Assembly (NCBI RefSeq): GCF_044628455.1
Contig: NZ_JBIYZW010000001.1
Location: 1,612,001-1,676,000 of the forward strand
Direction: 5' to 3'
Source of the DNA: Solirubrum sp044628455
Lineage (GTDB): Bacteria > Bacteroidota > Bacteroidia > Cytophagales > Hymenobacteraceae
Length of the DNA: 64,000 nucleotides
The position numbers and the translations under genes were made by a program. Below are positions 43,374-51,532 of this stretch, in pieces (positions within the stretch are counted from its first letter, which is position 1; each line of letters opens with the position of its first letter). The notes under the pieces are model-generated. The model was not told the DNA's origin, searched no databases, and saw nothing but the letters and a program-made list of their open reading frames with translations.

Positions 43374-44604
43374 GGCTGAAGATTTCGAGCTGCGGAATAG
43401 CTACCACAAACTGCCCGCCCCACTCGTTGATGTAAGCCAGGCGCTCGGCCACCTCATCGCGCAGGTTCCAGGGCAGAATCACCACGTAGTCGGGCTGCTC
43501 CTCACGGATCTGTTCGGGGTGCACCACCGGAATGTGGCTGCCCGGCAGAAACTTGCCTTGCTTGTGGGGCGAGGCGTCGGCCACGAAGGCCAGCAGGTCG
43601 GTACCCTGAATGCCGCAGTAGTTGAGCAGGGTATTGCCCTTGGCAGCGGCCCCGTAGCCCGCCACGCGCCGGCCCAGGCGCTTTTGCTCGAGCAGAAACT
43701 CCAGAAATTCCTGGCGCACGGTGTTGACACGGGGCTGAAAATCCTGGTAGTAGGCCAGCTCGCCCATGCCCTCCTGCCGTTCCCGGGCCAGCAGCTCCAC
43801 CACCGCCTGGCTTACCGGCTTGCCGGGGTCGGCGGCGTGGCGGGCGTAGATGCGCAGCGAGCCGCCGTGGGTGGGCAGTTCCTCCACGTCGAATATGGCC
43901 AGCCCCTGGGCGGAGAAGATGCGGTTGACTACCGTCAGCGACAGATAGGAGAAATGCTCGTGGTAGATGGTGTCGAACTGGCACTGGCGTACCAGGTTCA
44001 GCAGGTGCGGAAACTCCATCGTCACCACGCCGCCGGGCTTGAGTACCAGCTGCATCCCGCTCACGAAGTCGTTGATGTCGGGCACGTGGGCCAGCACGTT
44101 GTTGCCGATGAGCAGGTCGGCCTGCTGCCCCCGGGCCACCAGCTCGCGCGCCAGGTGGCTGGTAAAGAAGTCTACCAGCGTATCCACGCCCCGGTCGGCA
44201 GCCATGCGGGCGGTGTTGGCGGTGGGGTCGATGCCCAGCACCGGCACGCCGCGCTGTTGAAAGTACTGCAGCAGGTAGCCGTCGTTGCTGGCCGCCTCAA
44301 TCACCAGCGAGTCAGCGCCGTAGCCGAACCGGTCCATCATCATGTCGACGTAGCGGCGGGCGTGCTGCAGCCAGCTCGAAGAGTACGAGGAGAAATAGGT
44401 GTACTGGTCGCCAAAGATTTCCACGGCCTTTTTCACCTCCCCGACCTGCACCAGGAAGCAGTTGTCGCACACGTAGATTTTGAGCGGATAGCTGACTTCG
44501 GGCTCTTCCAGCTGCAGGGCGGTCAGCATGGAGTTGGAAGCCGGGCAATGCCCCAAATCGGCGAATACGTGGTGCAGGGGCGAGTCGCAGTGACGGCAGT
44601 TCAT
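43339..44604 (-). CDS. NovU/TylC3-type sugar C-methyltransferase, copy 1
   Basis: The ATG at 44604 starts directly at the N-terminal zinc module MNCRHCDSPL with a second pair in YVCDNCFLVQVG. The SAM-binding domain follows with VIEAASNDGYLLQYFQQRG and VPVLGIDPTANTA. The C-terminal domain has the catalytic-region motifs FDTIYHEHFSYLSL and LPTHGGSLRIYA, and it ends with VAGYGAAAKGNTLLNYCGI and YVVILPWNLRDEV. This is the three-part architecture of the dNDP-sugar 3-C-methyltransferases. Length is 421 residues. A paralogue lies 1.6 kb upstream in the same operon. It most likely C-methylates a 4-keto sugar nucleotide. Confidence 0.87.
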   Translation of the reverse strand: MNCRHCDSPLHHVFADLGHCPASNSMLTALQLEEPEVSYPLKIYVCDNCFLVQVGEVKKAVEIFGDQYTYFSSYSSSWLQHARRYVDMMMDRFGYGADSLVIEAASNDGYLLQYFQQRGVPVLGIDPTANTARMAADRGVDTLVDFFTSHLARELVARGQQADLLIGNNVLAHVPDINDFVSGMQLVLKPGGVVTMEFPHLLNLVRQCQFDTIYHEHFSYLSLTVVNRIFSAQGLAIFDVEELPTHGGSLRIYARHAADPGKPVSQAVVELLARERQEGMGELAYYQDFQPRVNTVRQEFLEFLLEQKRLGRRVAGYGAAAKGNTLLNYCGIQGTDLLAFVADASPHKQGKFLPGSHIPVVHPEQIREEQPDYVVILPWNLRDEVAERLAYINEWGGQFVVAIPQLEIFSHVAEPAAYVRI

Positions 44605-44641
44605 AGCAAGGAAAGAAGAGAGAGTGGAGTACAGGGGCGAA

Positions 44642-45304
44642 CTAAAGGACCAGTTTGCGCGTGTAGAAGGCCTCGGCGTAGCGGCCGGCACAGGCCGCCT
44701 GCATGCCGCGCAGGCGGGGCAGCGCCCGGAAGGTTTCGGCGTCAAACCAGTGCTTGCCGCGCTGGCTGGGGAAGTGTTTCAGCAGCAGCTCCACCTTTTG
44801 GTCGAGCACCGCGGCGGGCAGCTCCACGAAAAAGGCGGGGTTGCCCAGGTCACCGTCGTACTTGGGTATTTCGTACTCCAGCACGAGGTGGCTGCGGAAG
44901 GTGTTCCAGGTCAGGTCGGAAAGCAAACGGTGGTCCTGGTGCAGGTCATGGCGGTAGTGGGTGAAAACCAGGTCGGGGGCAAAGTCCTTGAGCTGCTCAA
45001 ACTCGGCCTTGACCTCGGCAGTGGCCTGGGGTAGCCGGCCGTCGGTAAAGGCCAGCACCCGCACCGACTGCCCCAGTGCCGGCGGCGCGGCGGCCAGGAA
45101 GGCCTGGGCGCTGGCTTCGGCTTCGCGGGCCCGCTCGGGGGTGCTGCTGAACACCACCCAGCCGACGGCGGCTACCGGCTGCTCGGCCAGCAACCGCAGT
45201 AGGGTTCCGCCCGCCCCGATTTCAATATCATCGGCGTGGGCACCGAGGCACAGTATCCGCAGGCCGGCACTGCCGGCCTGCGGAATCAGACCCAGCTTCA
45301 GCAT
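44642..45304 (-). CDS. PIG-L/LmbE family deacetylase
   Basis: A 220-residue zinc hydrolase. The family motif AHADDIEIGAGGTLLRLL lies near residue 23, and the second metal site is in LVFTHYRHDLHQDHR (HxxDH region, about residues 115-128). PIG-L proteins de-N-acetylate GlcNAc-type sugars or conjugates. Its start overlaps the end of the cytidylyltransferase-like gene by seven bases, so both are made from one message. In this setting it probably exposes an amino group on a sugar intermediate, but the substrate is not known. Confidence 0.88.
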   Translation of the reverse strand: MLKLGLIPQAGSAGLRILCLGAHADDIEIGAGGTLLRLLAEQPVAAVGWVVFSSTPERAREAEASAQAFLAAAPPALGQSVRVLAFTDGRLPQATAEVKAEFEQLKDFAPDLVFTHYRHDLHQDHRLLSDLTWNTFRSHLVLEYEIPKYDGDLGNPAFFVELPAAVLDQKVELLLKHFPSQRGKHWFDAETFRALPRLRGMQAACAGRYAEAFYTRKLVL

Positions 45305-46119
45305 GCGGCCAGGTGCCGGAATTGCGGGGCCGGGGCCAGCAGCGGCTGGCGCCAGACTTCCCAGGGCGCTGGCCCGTGGGTGTAGAGCTCGTCGAGGGTT
45401 TGCTTGTCCTTAAACGTGTCCATAGCGGCCCAGAATCCCCGGTGGCGGTGGGCCAGCAGCTGATCCTGGGCAATGAGCCGCTGAAACGGCTGCTCCACCA
45501 GCTCCTCGCCGGCGCCGATGTAGTCGAAGATTTCCTGCCGCAGCGCGAAGTAGCCGGCATTAATCCACAGGCCCGACTTGGCAATGGGGCTGATGTAGTC
45601 CACCCGGGAGTTTTCGTCGAGGCTGACTACGTGGAAGCTGTGGGTGGGCTGATAGGCCATGAAGCTGGCCACGGCGTTGGAGGCGGCCAGCTCGGCCACC
45701 ATCTCGTTGGGATTCACGTCCGAGAGGCCGTCGGCATAGTTGGCCAGGAACATTTCCTCGCCCTGCAGGTAGGGCTGCACGGCCAGCAGGCGTTGCCCGA
45801 TGTTGGCGTGCAGGCCCGTATCCACGAAGGTGATTTTCCAGTCGTCGATGTCGGTGCGCAGGGGCTGCACGTGGCGCCCGCCCTGGGCAAAGACGAAGTC
45901 ATTGGAGTGGCACTCGTTGTAGTTCATGAAATACTCCTTCACCAGATCGGCTTTGTAGCCCAGGCAAAGAATGAACTCGGTGTGGCCGTGGTGCGCGTAG
46001 TAGCGCATAATGTGCCAGAGAATGGGCCGGTAGCCAATGGTTACCATCGGCTTGGGAGTTGACTCGGAGTGCTCCCGGAGCCGGAGGCCAAGCCCGCCGC
46101 AGAACAGAACAACTTTCAT
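45298..46119 (-). CDS. Sugar-1-phosphate nucleotidyltransferase, cytidylyltransferase-like
   Basis: A 273-residue GT-A-fold nucleotidyltransferase. Motifs are VVLFCGGLGLRLREHSES with the divergent glycine-rich loop, PKPMVTIGYRPILWHIMRYY, FLANYADGLSDVNPNEM (metal-binding Asp) and SGLWINAGYFALRQE. These match the RfbF/glucose-1-phosphate cytidylyltransferase branch more than RmlA. A second member, closer to authentic RfbF, lies 4 kb upstream; the two differ clearly in the signature loop (CGGLGLRL against AGGYGTRI). It may activate a different sugar phosphate from the same operon. Confidence 0.82.
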   Translation of the reverse strand: MKVVLFCGGLGLRLREHSESTPKPMVTIGYRPILWHIMRYYAHHGHTEFILCLGYKADLVKEYFMNYNECHSNDFVFAQGGRHVQPLRTDIDDWKITFVDTGLHANIGQRLLAVQPYLQGEEMFLANYADGLSDVNPNEMVAELAASNAVASFMAYQPTHSFHVVSLDENSRVDYISPIAKSGLWINAGYFALRQEIFDYIGAGEELVEQPFQRLIAQDQLLAHRHRGFWAAMDTFKDKQTLDELYTHGPAPWEVWRQPLLAPAPQFRHLAAC

Positions 46120-46188
46120 GGTAGGTGGATGTGGTGGTGGAAAGTGCGCCGGCTCCCCGTTGAGCCGGCTAAGCCGCGTGGCGGCGGC

Positions 46189-47490
46189 TTAGGCGTAAAC
46201 CTGGGCGGTTGGGATGGGCGTTACGAACTGGCCGCCCCATGCGCGGATACCAGCCATCTGCTGCATGATTTCCGGGCGCAGGTTCCAGGGCAGAATCAGC
46301 ACGTAGTCGGGCCTGGTTTGGGCAATGCGGTCGGGGTGGTGAATGGGAATGCGCGTGCCCGGCAAAAACAACCCGTGCTTGTGCGGATTCCGGTCCACCG
46401 TGTAGTCGAGGAAATCGGTGCCGATGCCGCAGTAGTTGAGCAGGGTGTTGCCCTTGCCCGGGGCGCCGTAGCCCACCACCGTCTTGCCGGCCTGCTTGGC
46501 CCCTATCAAGAAAGTCAGCAGGCTGCGCTTGGTTTGCTTTACCTCCTCGGCAAAGCTGCGGTAGAAGTCCAGCTCATTGACACCCGCACGCAACTCCCGC
46601 TCGCGCAGCTCCCCTACCCGCTCGCCCACTGGCTGTCCGGGGTCGGCGGCGTGGCGGGCGTAGATGCGCAACGAGCCGCCGTGGGTGGGCAGCTCCTCCA
46701 CGTCGAACAAGGTGAGGCCGTGGCGGGCGAAGATCTGCTCCACGGTGTAGAACGACAAGTAGGAAAAGTGCTCGTGGTAGATGGTATCGAACTGCCGGCC
46801 CGCCATCAGGCGCAGCAGGTGCGGAAACTCCAGGGTAATGACGCCGTCGGTCTTCAGCAGGATTTTCAGCCCCGCCACGAAGTCGTTGATGTCGGGTACG
46901 TGGGCCAGCACGTTGTTTCCCAGCAGCAGGTCGGCCGGGCCGTAGGTGCTCAGAATCTTGCGGGCCGTGGCCTGGCCGAAAAACTTGCTGAGCGTATTGA
47001 TGCCCTTGGCGCGGGCCGCATCGGCCACGTTACCGGCCGGCTCGACGCCCAGTACCGGCACGCCGCGCTCCACGAAGTACTGCAGCAGGTAGCCGTCGTT
47101 GCTGGCCACTTCCACCACAAACTGCTCGGGCCCCAGCCCGAACCGGTCGATCATCTGCTCGGTGTAGCGGCGGGCGTGGTCCAACCAGGAAGTCGAGTAC
47201 GACGAGAAGTAAGGGTATTCGTCGCGAAAGATGTCCTGGGGCCGCACAAACTCGCCCACCTGCACCAGAAAGCACGCGTGGCAGACGCGGGCGTGCAGCG
47301 GGTACACCGGCTCGGCGCGGTTGAAGTGCTCGGGGCGCACGAAGTCCTCGCACAGCGGCGAAGTACCCAGGTCGACGAACGTGGTTTGCAGCTCGGTTTG
47401 GCAGAAACGGCAGTGCTCGGCGGGAGCCGCCGGGGGCGAGGCGGCCGCCGCTGGCCGCCGGGATTTTTTGACAGAAGTAGCGGTGTTCAT
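46189..47490 (-). CDS. NovU/TylC3-type sugar C-methyltransferase, copy 2
   Basis: A 433-residue protein with a Pro/Ala-rich N-terminus of about 25 residues before the zinc module EHCRFCQTELQ and CHACFLVQVGEFV. The core has VVEVASNDGYLLQYFVERG, FDTIYHEHFSYLSF, LPTHGGSLRIYARHAAD and VVGYGAPGKGNTLLNYCGI, all shared with the paralogue at 43339-44604. Two enzymes of the same class in one operon suggest two methylations, or separate substrates. It precedes the nucleotidyltransferase by 69 bases and follows the RmlC-like epimerase. Confidence 0.87.
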   Translation of the reverse strand: MNTATSVKKSRRPAAAASPPAAPAEHCRFCQTELQTTFVDLGTSPLCEDFVRPEHFNRAEPVYPLHARVCHACFLVQVGEFVRPQDIFRDEYPYFSSYSTSWLDHARRYTEQMIDRFGLGPEQFVVEVASNDGYLLQYFVERGVPVLGVEPAGNVADAARAKGINTLSKFFGQATARKILSTYGPADLLLGNNVLAHVPDINDFVAGLKILLKTDGVITLEFPHLLRLMAGRQFDTIYHEHFSYLSFYTVEQIFARHGLTLFDVEELPTHGGSLRIYARHAADPGQPVGERVGELRERELRAGVNELDFYRSFAEEVKQTKRSLLTFLIGAKQAGKTVVGYGAPGKGNTLLNYCGIGTDFLDYTVDRNPHKHGLFLPGTRIPIHHPDRIAQTRPDYVLILPWNLRPEIMQQMAGIRAWGGQFVTPIPTAQVYA

Positions 47491-47522
47491 AGGGCAGTTG
47501 GGGGAAGGTGGAGCAAGGGGAG

Positions 47523-48068
47523 CTAATGCTGGTGAACCAGCAGGCGGAAGTCCGGATGGCGCCGGTCTTTATCCGAAATCAGGGTGGGCTCGACGGGCCA
47601 CTCGATGCCGATGGCCGGGTCGTTCCAGCGCAGACCGCGCTCGTACCCGGGCGCGTACTTGGCCGAAACCTGGTAGCACACGTCGGAGTGGTCCTGCAGC
47701 GTCACGAAGCCGTGGGCAAAGCGGGCAGGCACGAACAGCATGCGAAACGAATCGGCCGTGAGCTCGACTCCCAGCCATTGCCCGTAGGTAGCCGACTCCT
47801 CGCGCAAATCCACGATGACGTCGTAAATGGCGCCGCGGGTGCAGCGTACTAGCTTGGTTTCCTCGTGGGGCGCCAGTTGGTAGTGCATACCGCGCAGCGT
47901 ACCGCGGTGCGGGTTCGAGGAGACGTTGGCCTGCAGCGGGGGGGCCAGAATGCCGTGGGCGGCAAATTCGTCTTCGCACCAAGAGCGGGCAAAGAATCCC
48001 CGCTCATCGGACATGCGGTCCACGTCGATGATAAACGCGCCGGGCAGCTCGGTTTCGGTGAAAATCAT
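47523..48068 (-). CDS. dTDP-4-dehydrorhamnose 3,5-epimerase family protein
   Basis: A 181-residue cupin of the RmlC family. Visible features are GAFIIDVDRMSDERGFFARS, SSNPHRGTLRGMHYQLAPHEETK with the catalytic His and substrate-binding Arg, and DVIVDLREESATYGQW. FARFAHGF-like PARFAHGFVTLQDHSDVCY completes the core. In clusters with C-methyltransferases such cupins often epimerise the 3- or 5-position of a 4-keto-6-deoxy sugar bound to CDP or dTDP. No rmlA, rmlB or rmlD is nearby, so dTDP-rhamnose is not the obvious product. Confidence 0.88.
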   Translation of the reverse strand: MIFTETELPGAFIIDVDRMSDERGFFARSWCEDEFAAHGILAPPLQANVSSNPHRGTLRGMHYQLAPHEETKLVRCTRGAIYDVIVDLREESATYGQWLGVELTADSFRMLFVPARFAHGFVTLQDHSDVCYQVSAKYAPGYERGLRWNDPAIGIEWPVEPTLISDKDRRHPDFRLLVHQH

Positions 48069-48103
48069 GGCAAAGCGGTGGTTTGGCAGTGGAACGGGAA
48101 GGC

Positions 48104-49210
48104 TCAGAATAGTAGGGCGGGCTGCTCAATTGGTTGGGGGGGCGCCACCAGCGCTGGGGGCGCCCAGGCCAACTCCGGCGTCAGGGCCTGGCTTTCGCGT
48201 AGGGCCGTCAGCACGCGCAGGCGCATGAGTTGGGAAGCGCGGAAGTTGCCGTCGCAGAAGTTCATGGCCAGCAGGTTGTCGCGCAGTTCGGCGATAGTGT
48301 CGGCCAAGCGGCGCTGGGGCTGGTGATGGGGAGCCAGTGCGCGGTATAGGCCAAAATCGACGCGGTACGAGCGTTTATCGGGCGCCGCATCCGGGTTTAG
48401 GCTAACGGTGGTGCCCGGAACGGCTTCGGCTACGGCGTGGGCCAGCTCGTGCACCTGGTAGTTCCACTCGGTGCTTCCCACATTCACGGCCAGGAAAGCG
48501 CCGCCGTGGCTGGCCGGGCGCTGCACGGCCCAGACGATGGCCCGGGCCATGTCCTCCACGTGAATCAGGGGGCGCCAGGGCGTGCCGTCGCTGAGGATGT
48601 TGATTTGGCCCGTAGCCACGGCACTGGCCACGAAGTCGTTGAGCACCAGATCCAGCCGCAGCCGTGGGCTCCAGCCGCAGGCCGTGGCAAAACGCAGGCA
48701 CGACACGCAGAAATCGTCGGCGGCCAGGGGCTGCAGGTCCTGCTCCGTCAACATTTTCGAGCGGGCGTAGGCCGTGAGCGGGTTGAACTCGGCATCTTCG
48801 GTGCGGGGGGCGTCGCTGGCCGAGCCGTAGATGCTGCAGCTGCTGGCAAACACAAAATGCTTCACCCCGGCCGCCTTGGCCTGGCGGGCCAGCCGGATGC
48901 CGGCCCGGTAGTTTACCTCCAGCGTTACCTGCTCGAACAGGAAGCTCATCGGGTCGTTGGAAATGGCGGCCAGGTTCACCACCACATCGACGCCCGCGAA
49001 CAGATCAGCGGGCAGTTCGCGCAGGTCGCCGAAAAGCTGGCGGTTCAGGTGGGTTTCGGGCAGCGCGCCAGCCCCGGTGAGGCAGTGGGCGAAGTAGCCT
49101 AGGTCGTAACCGATAAGTTCAGCCTGGGGAAAGGCCTGGCGAAGCTGGCGCACTACGCCGGGCCCAACGTAGCCCATGTTGCCGGTGATGAGGATGCGCA
49201 GGGGTTTCAT
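48104..49210 (-). CDS. NAD-dependent epimerase/dehydratase (extended SDR)
   Basis: The ATG at 49210 gives MKPLRILITGNMGYVGPGVV with the GxxGxxG cofactor motif; a further 71 upstream codons in frame lack a plausible start. The catalytic residues are in VFASSCSIYGSASDAPRTED and TAYARSKMLTEQ. The substrate region includes LRFATACGWSPRLRLDLVLN and LIHVEDMARAI. Length is 368 residues with a Pro-rich tail. It could be the 4-ketoreductase, the dehydratase or an epimerase of the modified sugar. No typical CDP-glucose 4,6-dehydratase is present elsewhere in the window, so this is a candidate for that step too. Confidence 0.85.
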   Translation of the reverse strand: MKPLRILITGNMGYVGPGVVRQLRQAFPQAELIGYDLGYFAHCLTGAGALPETHLNRQLFGDLRELPADLFAGVDVVVNLAAISNDPMSFLFEQVTLEVNYRAGIRLARQAKAAGVKHFVFASSCSIYGSASDAPRTEDAEFNPLTAYARSKMLTEQDLQPLAADDFCVSCLRFATACGWSPRLRLDLVLNDFVASAVATGQINILSDGTPWRPLIHVEDMARAIVWAVQRPASHGGAFLAVNVGSTEWNYQVHELAHAVAEAVPGTTVSLNPDAAPDKRSYRVDFGLYRALAPHHQPQRRLADTIAELRDNLLAMNFCDGNFRASQLMRLRVLTALRESQALTPELAWAPPALVAPPQPIEQPALLF

Positions 49211-49302
49211 GCGAACAAGGAAATGAGGTAGGAGCCAAAGACTTGCTTGGGCCGAAGGGGAACGAGGGAGGAAAATCAGACCCGGGTACGGCGGGTCCGT
49301 TA

Positions 49303-50193
49303 CTAATCCAGGGGTAGGATGGTGGGCGTGGCTACGCGCTGCCCGTGGGGAGCCTGCACGGGCGAGGCCAGAATCTCGGCCAGCACCGGGTCGTCGTGCA
49401 GGGGCTCGGGGTCGTCGCTCCACAATTTCCAGCGGGCCTTACCTTGCTGCCACATTTCCTCTAGCAGGTTCCGGTCGCGCAGGGTATCCATGGGTTGCCA
49501 GAAACCGGAATGGCGGTAGGCGGCCAGCTGCCCGTTCTGGGCCAGTCGTTCCAGGGGGGCTTTTTCCCAGATGGTTTCATCCCCTTCCAGGTAATCGAAT
49601 ACACCGGGCTCCAGCACGAAGAACCCCCCGTTGATCCAGGGCGTTTCCCCCCCTTCGGGCTTCTCGGTAAACGAGCGGATGGCCGTTTCGTCGTCGCCCA
49701 GGCTGAAAACCCCGAAGCGGCCCGGCTGGCGCACGGCCGTGAGCGTGGCCAGCGCCCCCTGCTGCCGGTGGAAGCGGATGGCCTCGCGAATATTCACGTC
49801 GCCCACCCCGTCACCGTAGGTCATGCAGAACGTGTCGTTGCCCACGTATTCGCGCACGCGCCGCAGCCGCCCGCCCGTCATGGTTTCCTGGCCGGTATCC
49901 ACCAGCGTCACCTGCCAGGGCTCGGCGTGGTGCCGGTGCACCTGCATTTCGTTGCGGTCCATCCGGAACGTCACGTCGGCGTTATGCAGGAAATAGTCGG
50001 CAAAGTACTGCTTGATCAGGTGGCCCTTGTAGCCGCAGCATACCACGAATTCCCGTACGCCGTGGTGGGCATACAGCTTCATAATGTGCCAAAGAATCGG
50101 CCGGCCGCCCACTTCCACCATGGGCTTGGGCCGCACCCCGCTTTCTTCGCTGATGCGGGTGCCGTAGCCGCCCGCCAGAATAACTGCTTTCAT
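49303..50193 (-). CDS. rfbF: Glucose-1-phosphate cytidylyltransferase
   Basis: Makes CDP-glucose from CTP and glucose-1-phosphate. The protein starts MKAVILAGGYGTRISEESGV and shows RPKPMVEVGGRPILWHIMK, CMTYGDGVGDVNIREAI with the metal-binding Asp, and TPWINGGFFVLEPGVFDYL. The RfbF core occupies about residues 1-257. The last 40 residues are a Pro/Asp-rich extension not seen in classical enzymes. It is the first gene of a minus-strand operon that runs to about 40.6 kb and has a good promoter 90 bases upstream. Confidence 0.92.
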   Translation of the reverse strand: MKAVILAGGYGTRISEESGVRPKPMVEVGGRPILWHIMKLYAHHGVREFVVCCGYKGHLIKQYFADYFLHNADVTFRMDRNEMQVHRHHAEPWQVTLVDTGQETMTGGRLRRVREYVGNDTFCMTYGDGVGDVNIREAIRFHRQQGALATLTAVRQPGRFGVFSLGDDETAIRSFTEKPEGGETPWINGGFFVLEPGVFDYLEGDETIWEKAPLERLAQNGQLAAYRHSGFWQPMDTLRDRNLLEEMWQQGKARWKLWSDDPEPLHDDPVLAEILASPVQAPHGQRVATPTILPLD

Positions 50194-50547
50194 AGCTCCG
50201 GTGCAAGATTGAGAGGTGAGAAAGGCCTAAAAGTGGAGGTGTGCAGAGTTGGATGATTGTCAGAATTTCTTCCTGGCTGCGTATGGCGAAAGATATATTT
50301 AATTATAAATTTTCAACAATAACTTTGAATATTATTTTCCTCACAGTATAAATACAATTGGAATTATCCAAAATAACCAGCAACGGTGTTGGACGTTGGA
50401 AGTCGGGGCGACTGGCTTGCTCTCTGCAGCCGATTTCCATCGCGCGGCTCGCGGGCTCGTGCGTAACCACAGCCCCACAAGAGGTTAGCCCGCGGGTTGT
50501 CAGCACGCTACCCGAGTTGCTGGAGCAGCTTTTCGGGTTTACCGCTC
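50194..50547. other. Gene-free AT-rich region upstream of rfbF
   Basis: I see no gene here. The part nearest rfbF is very AT-rich and contains the promoter at 50288-50316. The remaining 230 bases toward the WecG/TagA gene return to high GC and hold no strong terminator; short palindromes such as CCCGCGGG near 50490 are not convincing. Confidence 0.5.
50288..50316 (-). promoter_or_regulatory. Bacteroidota-type promoter for the rfbF operon
   Basis: On the minus strand TTG (50316-50314), 18 bases, then TATCTTTC (50295-50288), a seven of eight match to TAnnTTTG. The predicted start near 50281 gives an 88-base leader before the rfbF ATG. Confidence 0.5.
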
Positions 50548-51429
50548 TTAAACCGCAGATTTTCCGGGCACCCGCTTCAGGTGACGCAGCATCAGCCACA
50601 CAAAGCGGGAGTTGGTCAGCAGATAGCGGCGCCATAGGCGCCGGGGCTCGAGCCAGAGCCGGTAGGCCCATTCCAGCCACAGCCGGCGGGCCCACAGGGG
50701 CAGGCGCGGCTCCAGGCCGGCGTAGGTGAGAAATGCCTGCCCCACCCCCAGCATGCAAGCCCGGATGCGTCCCTGGTGAGCCGCCATCCACTGCTCCTGC
50801 CGGGGGCAGCCCAGGGCCACGAACAGCAGATCGGGGTCGGCCGCGTTGATTTGCTCGACCACGGCGGCGTCTTCAGCCAGCGTGAGTTCCCGAAAAGGGG
50901 GAGCGTAGGTGCCGGCCAGGCGCAGCTGCGGCAGTTCGTGGCGGATGCGCGCTTCGATGGCCGCCAGCACCTGCGGCGTAGTACCGTAGAAATACACCGA
51001 CTGCCCGCGCGCGGCGGCGGCGGCCAGCAGCTGCGGCAGGGCATCCATGCCGGCCACGCGCGGCTGCCGGGGGCCGCCAAACCACCGCACGGCCGCCGCC
51101 ACGGGGCTGCCATCGGGCGCCACTACGGTGGCAGCGTCGACGATGCGGGCAAACTCGGGGGAGCGGTGCGCTTCCACCAGCATGTGCACGTTGGCAAAAC
51201 ACACGTACGCCGAACTGCGCGCTGCTCCCAGCTGCAGTACGGCGTCGATGAAATCGGTTGGCGCGCCGGTGGAAACCCGGGTGGAAAGCACTTGCTGACG
51301 GGGAAGCACGGCAGGTAGCGTTGAACAAAAACCAGAGGGGCGGCTGGGGAACGGAGCCTCCGACGCAGGCGCAGCCCGCTGCTCCACCAAACGGCGCGCT
51401 GCCGTTGCGCTACGAACCGGCTGTTGCAA
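50548..51429 (-). CDS. WecG/TagA/CpsF family glycosyltransferase
   Basis: A 293-residue GT26 enzyme. Diagnostic motifs are VCFANVHMLVEAHRSPEF, VVAPDGSPVAAAVRWFGG and VYFYGTTPQVLAAIEARI. The family block is LLFVALGCPRQEQWMAAHQG, followed by an amphipathic Arg/Trp-rich C-terminus (RRLWLEWAYRLWLEP) that docks on the membrane. The first 45 residues are not conserved, and a later non-ATG start is possible. GT26 enzymes add the second sugar to undecaprenyl-diphosphate-linked primers, which fits with the WcaJ-like initiator encoded directly upstream. Confidence 0.9.
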   Translation of the reverse strand: MQQPVRSATAARRLVEQRAAPASEAPFPSRPSGFCSTLPAVLPRQQVLSTRVSTGAPTDFIDAVLQLGAARSSAYVCFANVHMLVEAHRSPEFARIVDAATVVAPDGSPVAAAVRWFGGPRQPRVAGMDALPQLLAAAAARGQSVYFYGTTPQVLAAIEARIRHELPQLRLAGTYAPPFRELTLAEDAAVVEQINAADPDLLFVALGCPRQEQWMAAHQGRIRACMLGVGQAFLTYAGLEPRLPLWARRLWLEWAYRLWLEPRRLWRRYLLTNSRFVWLMLRHLKRVPGKSAV

Positions 51430-51532
51430 GGTGCGCCAACACTACCTGCAACCTGATGCCGGCCGTTTTTCCGAAGGCTCCGGTCCCCAAACCACCCCAT
51501 TTCGGGCATTGCGGCCTAGGGCCGCGAACAAT

